The notes under the pieces were generated by a model, which was given only the letters and a program-made list of their open reading frames with translations, did not search any database and was not told where the DNA came from. The position numbers were made by a program, and so were the translations under genes. From positions 1-8,102 of the forward strand of contig CAAFZG010000017.1 in assembly GCA_900767505.1 (NCBI GenBank): 8,102 nt of DNA, read 5' to 3'. Positions 5,029 to 8,102 of the stretch are shown here, in pieces. Position 1 is the stretch's first letter; each line of letters starts with the position of its first letter. The stretch is from Methanomassiliicoccales archaeon (GTDB lineage Archaea > Thermoplasmatota > Thermoplasmata > Methanomassiliicoccales > Methanomethylophilaceae).

Positions 5029-7053
5029 TCAGGCTGTCTTGTTCTTCTTGCCATTGATGACGAACATGGCAACGGCCAGCAGAGCGATAACAACAATGAC
5101 TCCGACGACCATCATCGTGATGGAGCTGGATTCTTCGCTGCTGACGCTCTCTCCGACAAGCATGTATGCGGAGCAGTGGATAAGATCCATCTCCACGTAT
5201 CCGTTCTTCACAATGTCCTTTCCGGAGTACTCTGCGGTTCCGCGCTCTGTGTTGTCATGGTAGAATACAACTGTGGTACCGTCGCTGAATGTGTCTCCGA
5301 CATAGTACTTGAACGTGGTGTTGGAAGGCATTTCACCGTGTGCGTTGAAGTCGAGATATATGGTCGGATTTCCTCCGGCGACTGACTGGAGGTAGGTCTT
5401 GTTAGGGGTGACGGAGGACGAGACCTTGGGTACGATGGTTCCTTTCTCGGCTCCGTATCCTCCGGAGATGTTCCACTGGTAGAGGACCTTTCCATCCTCA
5501 TCGGTAATGGATATGTACAGTGAGCGGTCTCCGTATATCAGCCCATTGGAGATGGTGTTGGCCAGAGCATTGTCGTTGTATATCACACTCCAGATGACAT
5601 CGGTCGTTCCTTTGAAATCGGAATCAACGGGTGTTTTTTCGACGATCTTGGCGAATACGGGCTTGAGGACGAGGTTGGTCTTTACGGGGTAGTTCTCGCT
5701 CCATATGATGCCCTCATTGTTTGCCCATCCGACGAATTTCATCTTTCCATCGGAGGTTTCCAGGATCTTGTTGTCATATTCGGACGAAAGGTCGACGAAA
5801 CTACCGTATTTGATTTCCTTTGTTTGGAGGACATTGTCGTCGACATCGAGGAACTTGACCTCGAATGTCCTGTCGGAGTTGCTGTATTTCTTCTTGATGC
5901 CGTCTATGGCGTCGGATACAGTCTTCTTGGAGGCGTCATCGAGCTTGAGGCTTCCTCCGACCAGCAGTTCTTTGGGTATGAGCGAGTTGTTCTCGAACGG
6001 ATATGTGTAGAAGATTCCCTTGTCGAGTCCGGGAATGCCGTTCAGATTGTTCATGAAATCCTCGAAGTCATCATTGTCGATGACCGGTGTCATCGTGTAT
6101 GTTCCGTCGGACTCCTTGACCTTCACTTCCCAGGTTATGTCCTCGATGCTCGTCTCTTTGGCCTGAGTATCGTTCGTATCACCCAGCTTGAACGAGCTGT
6201 TCAAAGCTGCACTCATGGTGAGGCGGGCTTTTGTCTCATCGGTCCATCCTTTCTCGTGGCCTTCGTAGGGGAGGATGTGGATGGGGTCGTAGAAGTATAT
6301 CTCGACTTCGTATTCAACGGCCAGGCTCTCTTTGATGTCCTTGGCGGCCTCTACGAATTCCAGATCTCCGTCCATGATCGCCAGATTGGCCTTTCCCTCG
6401 ATCGATGCCTTGACATCAAGAGAGGCATCCATGCTGGTCATGGCGAAGTCCTTGTCTGTGCAGATGGTGGAGTTGAATGTGGCATAGAAGCACATTTTCA
6501 GGCCCTGTGCGGTGAGAACCTTTGATTCCTCCGGTTCATCATCTGCATCATCTTCCGTATCATCTGCATCATCTTCCGTATCATCTGCATCATCTTCCGC
6601 ATCTGCTCCATCGTCATCTCCGAGGTCGATGCCATCAGGTATCGTGATGGTTCCAGAGAACAGGAAGCTCAGTTCCACAACGCCGTCGATGGATATGGTG
6701 TATCCATCATCGGTCTTCTGAGTGATCTCGGCCATGGTCCAGAAGTCTAACGATACGTTCAGTTCGTCGATTTTTCCTTCCATTCCGGCAAGTTTCAGCA
6801 TGTCGTTGAGGAATGCTTTCAGATCCGAGTATTCAGACTCGAGACCTGTCAATTTTTTGTAGATCTGGTTGACATATTCGACGGCCTTCGCATCGTCGAT
6901 ATGCATGCCAGCGCCCCAGGCGTCTCCCACCTTCAAGTCTATAGCAGATGCGTCGGATTCTGGGGAGGAATCCACCGCTGCGACCGTGACGCATGACAAT
7001 GCCATCACGAGGCACACTGCTACTGCGAGTGCTTTGCTTTTCATATTTATCAT
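5029..7053 (-). CDS. Secreted, C-terminally anchored surface protein with acidic repeats and an InlB B-repeat-like domain
   Basis: Predicted cell-surface protein, 674 residues from the ATG at 7053 (671 from the ATG at 7044; the in-frame ATG at 7116 lies upstream of the TATA box and is unlikely). An N-terminal signal peptide has a basic MKSK start and a hydrophobic core ending near VAA, about residue 27. The exported part has several Asn-X-Ser/Thr sequons. Residues about 143-178 are an Asp/Glu-rich linker holding three copies of the heptad TEDDADD-like unit. Residues about 394-471 resemble the Flg_new / Listeria-Bacteroides (InlB B-repeat) fold: EVKFLDVDDNVLQT, KYGSFVDL, FVGWANNEG, NLVLKPVFA. 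A single transmembrane helix spans about 645-666, followed by a short KKNKTA tail. The remaining regions I do not recognise. Adhesion or cell-envelope function is inference from architecture. Confidence 0.85.
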   Translation of the reverse strand: MINMKSKALAVAVCLVMALSCVTVAAVDSSPESDASAIDLKVGDAWGAGMHIDDAKAVEYVNQIYKKLTGLESEYSDLKAFLNDMLKLAGMEGKIDELNVSLDFWTMAEITQKTDDGYTISIDGVVELSFLFSGTITIPDGIDLGDDDGADAEDDADDTEDDADDTEDDADDEPEESKVLTAQGLKMCFYATFNSTICTDKDFAMTSMDASLDVKASIEGKANLAIMDGDLEFVEAAKDIKESLAVEYEVEIYFYDPIHILPYEGHEKGWTDETKARLTMSAALNSSFKLGDTNDTQAKETSIEDITWEVKVKESDGTYTMTPVIDNDDFEDFMNNLNGIPGLDKGIFYTYPFENNSLIPKELLVGGSLKLDDASKKTVSDAIDGIKKKYSNSDRTFEVKFLDVDDNVLQTKEIKYGSFVDLSSEYDNKILETSDGKMKFVGWANNEGIIWSENYPVKTNLVLKPVFAKIVEKTPVDSDFKGTTDVIWSVIYNDNALANTISNGLIYGDRSLYISITDEDGKVLYQWNISGGYGAEKGTIVPKVSSSVTPNKTYLQSVAGGNPTIYLDFNAHGEMPSNTTFKYYVGDTFSDGTTVVFYHDNTERGTAEYSGKDIVKNGYVEMDLIHCSAYMLVGESVSSEESSSITMMVVGVIVVIALLAVAMFVINGKKNKTA
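6539..6601 (-). repeat. Three tandem 21-bp copies encoding an acidic heptad
   Basis: Three head-to-tail 21-bp units at 6539-6559, 6560-6580 and 6581-6601. The first two are identical and the third differs at one base. In frame they encode a seven-residue acidic unit (T/A, E, D, D, A, D, D) within the exported region of the surface protein. As the unit is a multiple of three, changes in copy number would keep the frame and only alter linker length. Confidence 0.92.
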
Positions 7054-7069
7054 CGTCCGGGGTCGGACG
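7054..7069 (-). promoter_or_regulatory. Hairpin directly upstream of the surface-protein start
   Basis: A perfect 6-bp inverted repeat, CGTCCG (7054-7059) and CGGACG (7064-7069), with a 4-nt loop, abuts the ATG at 7053. From the TATA box the transcript would start near 7068-7070, so the hairpin would form the very 5' end of the mRNA and could influence translation or stability. Confidence 0.5.
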
Positions 7070-7090
7070 GTAAGAGTACGTCTGGCCAGA

Positions 7091-7097
7091 GTATAAA
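7091..7097 (-). promoter_or_regulatory. TATA box for the surface-protein gene
   Basis: Minus strand TTTATAC, a good archaeal TATA sequence. A start about 25 nt downstream would be near 7069, giving a 5' leader of roughly 16 to 25 nt before the ATGs at 7053 and 7044. This also excludes the in-frame ATG at 7116. Confidence 0.65.
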
Positions 7098-7164
7098 TGA
7101 TTATCCGGGGGCCCATCCAATTACCGGCCGATTCCAGTCAAAATGCCCATCTTGGAGAGAAAAG

Positions 7165-7184
7165 GGTTTTCGGAGGTTTTCGGA
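7165..7184. repeat. 10-bp tandem direct repeat in the divergent promoter region
   Basis: Two exact head-to-tail copies of GGTTTTCGGA at 7165-7174 and 7175-7184, spaced one helical turn, and a third partial copy TTTTCGG at 7216-7222. They lie between the leftward surface-protein promoter and the rightward TATA elements. Such spacing suits a regulator binding one face of DNA, but no regulator is identified. Confidence 0.5.
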
Positions 7185-7240
7185 CCATACCCAGACATCA
7201 AAAAGTTTAGATACCTTTTCGGTGCACCCCCCTGATTCCG

Positions 7241-7249
7241 TTTAAATAT
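7241..7249 (+). promoter_or_regulatory. TATA box reading right, start site expected near 7270
   Basis: TTTAAATAT matches the archaeal TATA consensus well. A weaker TTTAGATA lies at 7206-7213. A transcript from the stronger box would begin near 7270 and run into the hairpin and T-tract at 7309-7376 before reaching the PUA gene. Confidence 0.55.
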
Positions 7250-7308
7250 CCTGCTGAAGATGATAATTCTGAAGGCAACAAGTGTGCATCACCCGCTACT
7301 TGGATGTC

Positions 7309-7376
7309 TCCGAGGCGGACGGAATAATTAATCCATCCATCCATCCACCCTATCCCCGCCGCCTCGGATTTTTTTT
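7309..7376 (+). terminator. 10-bp stem followed by eight T residues
   Basis: TCCGAGGCGG (7309-7318) is the exact reverse complement of CCGCCTCGGA (7359-7368), and TTTTTTTT follows at 7369-7376. The GC-rich stem with a T-tract resembles an intrinsic terminator, although the 40-nt loop is long. In archaea the T-tract alone can terminate. The same T-rich stretch is about 26-30 nt before the ATG at 7403 and might double as a weak promoter element. Confidence 0.55.
7331..7346 (+). repeat. Four-copy ATCC tetranucleotide repeat
   Basis: ATCC occurs four times in a row within the 40-nt loop of the terminator-like stem. The copies generate three overlapping CATCCA sites able to pair with TGGATG just upstream of the stem. 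Short repeats like this can change copy number by slippage. Confidence 0.85.
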
Positions 7377-7402
7377 CATCATCACTGTTCCGAAAGTCCA
7401 AT

Positions 7403-7921
7403 ATGTCCGTTCGTCATCCATGGTTCACCATGGCAGACATAATGATTCGCAAGAGGAAGAGGATGAGAAGCAAAGAAGTCAAGGCTCTTGCAGATGAAAT
7501 GGAGGGTATCTTCGAGGTCCCTCTTTTCTCGGAAGCAGACGGCATCGATATGGCCGAGAGTTCCGACTATCAGCTGATCTTTGTCAAGAGCGACATCCTG
7601 GGCCTTGTCTACGATGGCAAGCCGTTCCTCACGATCAGAGGCATACTGAAGTACAGGCCGCAGAAGAGGTCCGTCACCGTCGACATGGGTGCCGTCCCAT
7701 ACGTCACCAACGGGGCGGACGTCATGGGGCCCGGCATACTGGAGGCCGACCCGGAGATATCGGAGGGCGATCTGGTATGGATCAAGGATGTCAAGAACAA
7801 CGTCCCGCTGGCGATCGGTGTCGCACTCCGTTCCGGCGAGGAACTGTCATCCAAACAGTCTGGCAAGGCCATCAAGACGATACACTACGTAGGCGACAAG
7901 CTCTGGAAGACCGGTGAGTGA
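7403..7921 (+). CDS. PUA-domain RNA-binding protein, archaeal MCT-1-like
   Basis: A 172-residue protein of the archaeal MCT-1/COG2016 type: a small N-terminal alpha/beta domain (about residues 14-85, beginning MIRKRKRMRSKEVKALADEM) and a C-terminal PUA domain (about 90-170) with the family signature VDMGAVPYVTNGADVMGPGI, then EGDLVWIKD, LAIGVAL and a closing GKAIKTIHYVGDKLW. Eukaryotic MCT-1 binds the small ribosomal subunit with DENR and helps recycling and re-initiation; the archaeal role is less clear, but RNA or ribosome binding is likely. The start is uncertain: ATGs at 7403, 7430 and 7442 are in frame and none has a clear Shine-Dalgarno sequence. The 7442 start (159 aa) best matches the family N-terminus as I recall it. 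The downstream HD gene overlaps its end by 8 nt. Confidence 0.88.
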   Translation: MSVRHPWFTMADIMIRKRKRMRSKEVKALADEMEGIFEVPLFSEADGIDMAESSDYQLIFVKSDILGLVYDGKPFLTIRGILKYRPQKRSVTVDMGAVPYVTNGADVMGPGILEADPEISEGDLVWIKDVKNNVPLAIGVALRSGEELSSKQSGKAIKTIHYVGDKLWKTGE

Positions 7922-8102
7922 TTTGTACCGTTCCAAGGTGATCCAGGACCCCATCCACGGCAGCATAGAGGTGGACGGTGTCTTCCTGGACATCCTCGAC
8001 AGGCATGAGATGCAGAGGCTGAGGGCTGTCAAACAGCTCGGCCTGGGCAATCTCGTGTTCCCGGCGGCCAACCATACAAGGTTCGAGCATTGCCTTGGAA
8101 CG
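7914..8102 (+). CDS. HD superfamily phosphohydrolase, SAMHD1/dNTPase-like, cut by the window edge
   Basis: Only the first 63 residues are present. They match the start of COG1078-type HD phosphohydrolases: VIQDPIHGSIEVDGVFLDILD (9-29), then the block MQRLRAVKQLGLGNLVFPAANHTRFEHCLGT (33-63), which carries the first conserved histidine H59 of the metal site and the arginines typical of dNTP triphosphohydrolase relatives. The later HD doublet lies outside the window, so activity cannot be judged. Known relatives hydrolyse dNTPs to deoxynucleoside and triphosphate; the substrate here is inference. The GTG start at 7914 overlaps the end of the PUA gene by 8 nt, with a weak GGAAGA upstream; a TTG at 7923 is the alternative. 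The overlap implies co-transcription with the PUA gene. Confidence 0.9.
   Translation, partial: MSDLYRSKVIQDPIHGSIEVDGVFLDILDRHEMQRLRAVKQLGLGNLVFPAANHTRFEHCLGT

Larger units (their letters stand above)
7270..7376 (+). ncRNA. Candidate small RNA or structured leader upstream of the PUA-protein gene
   Basis: If transcription starts near 7270, the RNA would be about 107 nt and holds two stems. The first is CAAGT (7279-7283) with ACTTG (7298-7302). The second is a perfect 10-bp stem, 7309-7318 with 7359-7368, closing a 40-nt loop and followed by eight T. TGGATG (7301-7306), just before the second stem, can instead pair with any of three CATCCA sites in the loop, so an alternative fold exists. 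I recognise no known family (not tRNA, SRP RNA, RNase P RNA or a clear C/D or H/ACA guide). It could be a stand-alone small RNA or a leader that controls read-through into the next gene. Confidence 0.4.

Noticed and set aside
5824..6525. 233-codon plus-strand frame inside the surface-protein gene
   Set aside because: It is antisense to a gene with a signal peptide, repeat, domain and anchor in order. The translation shows no motif and no ribosome binding site of note.
6539..6601. Tandem repeats considered as a CRISPR array
   Set aside because: The 21-bp units are directly adjacent with no spacers and are in frame within a coding gene.
6512..6721. Serine-rich plus-strand frame over the acidic repeat
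   Set aside because: The Ser-Ala runs are simply the complement of the Asp/Glu-coding 21-bp repeats.
7250..7275. CTGA and ATGATAA sequences considered as C/D guide RNA boxes
   Set aside because: The C-like box is imperfect and only two bases from the following CTGA, leaving no room for a guide; the order and spacing do not fit a C/D RNA.
7207..7401. 64-codon minus-strand frame in the intergenic region
   Set aside because: It crosses the promoter and stem-loop elements, has no ribosome binding site, and its repeated Trp-Met-Asp-Gly residues come from the ATCC repeat.

Overview
The window looks like a piece of a methanogenic or related Thermoplasmatota archaeal chromosome. My best guess is Methanomassiliicoccales, but that is inference from gene content and not from a marker gene. 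Archaeal signs read directly from the sequence are an archaeosine synthase (ArcS), a zinc-binding PyrI paired with PyrB, a UPF0200 kinase-like protein, an archaeal MCT-1-like PUA protein, and several genes whose best start codon lies about 24-26 nt downstream of a TATA-like element with no Shine-Dalgarno sequence, as in leaderless transcripts. Of the seven complete genes, six end in TGA, one in TAA and none in TAG.

Layout. Bases 1-117 are a short AT-rich edge with no gene. From 3084 down to 118 a tight leftward cluster reads pyrB, pyrI, UPF0200 kinase-like, an 87-residue unknown, and a DUF92 membrane protein. The first four overlap or nearly touch, as in an operon; the DUF92 gene may also have its own promoter. 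Going right from 3251 is arcS, divergent from pyrB. It ends against a T-tract and a strong 11-bp hairpin at 4947-5005. Convergent to it, from 7053 down to 5029, is a large secreted, membrane-anchored surface protein with a tandem acidic repeat and one InlB B-repeat-like (Flg_new) domain. A roughly 350-bp intergenic region (7054-7402) separates it from a rightward pair: the PUA protein and an HD phosphohydrolase that runs off the window.

Function. PyrB and PyrI form aspartate carbamoyltransferase, the committed step of pyrimidine synthesis, normally feedback-inhibited by CTP. Some DUF92 relatives are CTP-dependent polyprenyl-type kinases, so the cluster could join nucleotide supply to isoprenoid phosphate recycling, but this is speculative. 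ArcS acts in modification of tRNA position 15, and the PUA protein probably binds RNA or the ribosome.

The least explained part is the intergenic region 7117-7402. It holds a 10-bp tandem repeat, two TATA-like elements, a 10-bp stem with a 40-nt loop followed by eight T residues, a four-copy tetranucleotide repeat in that loop, and a possible 23-codon leader ORF ending inside the loop. It is a good candidate for a small RNA or a regulated leader. I see no CRISPR array, transposon, rRNA or tRNA.
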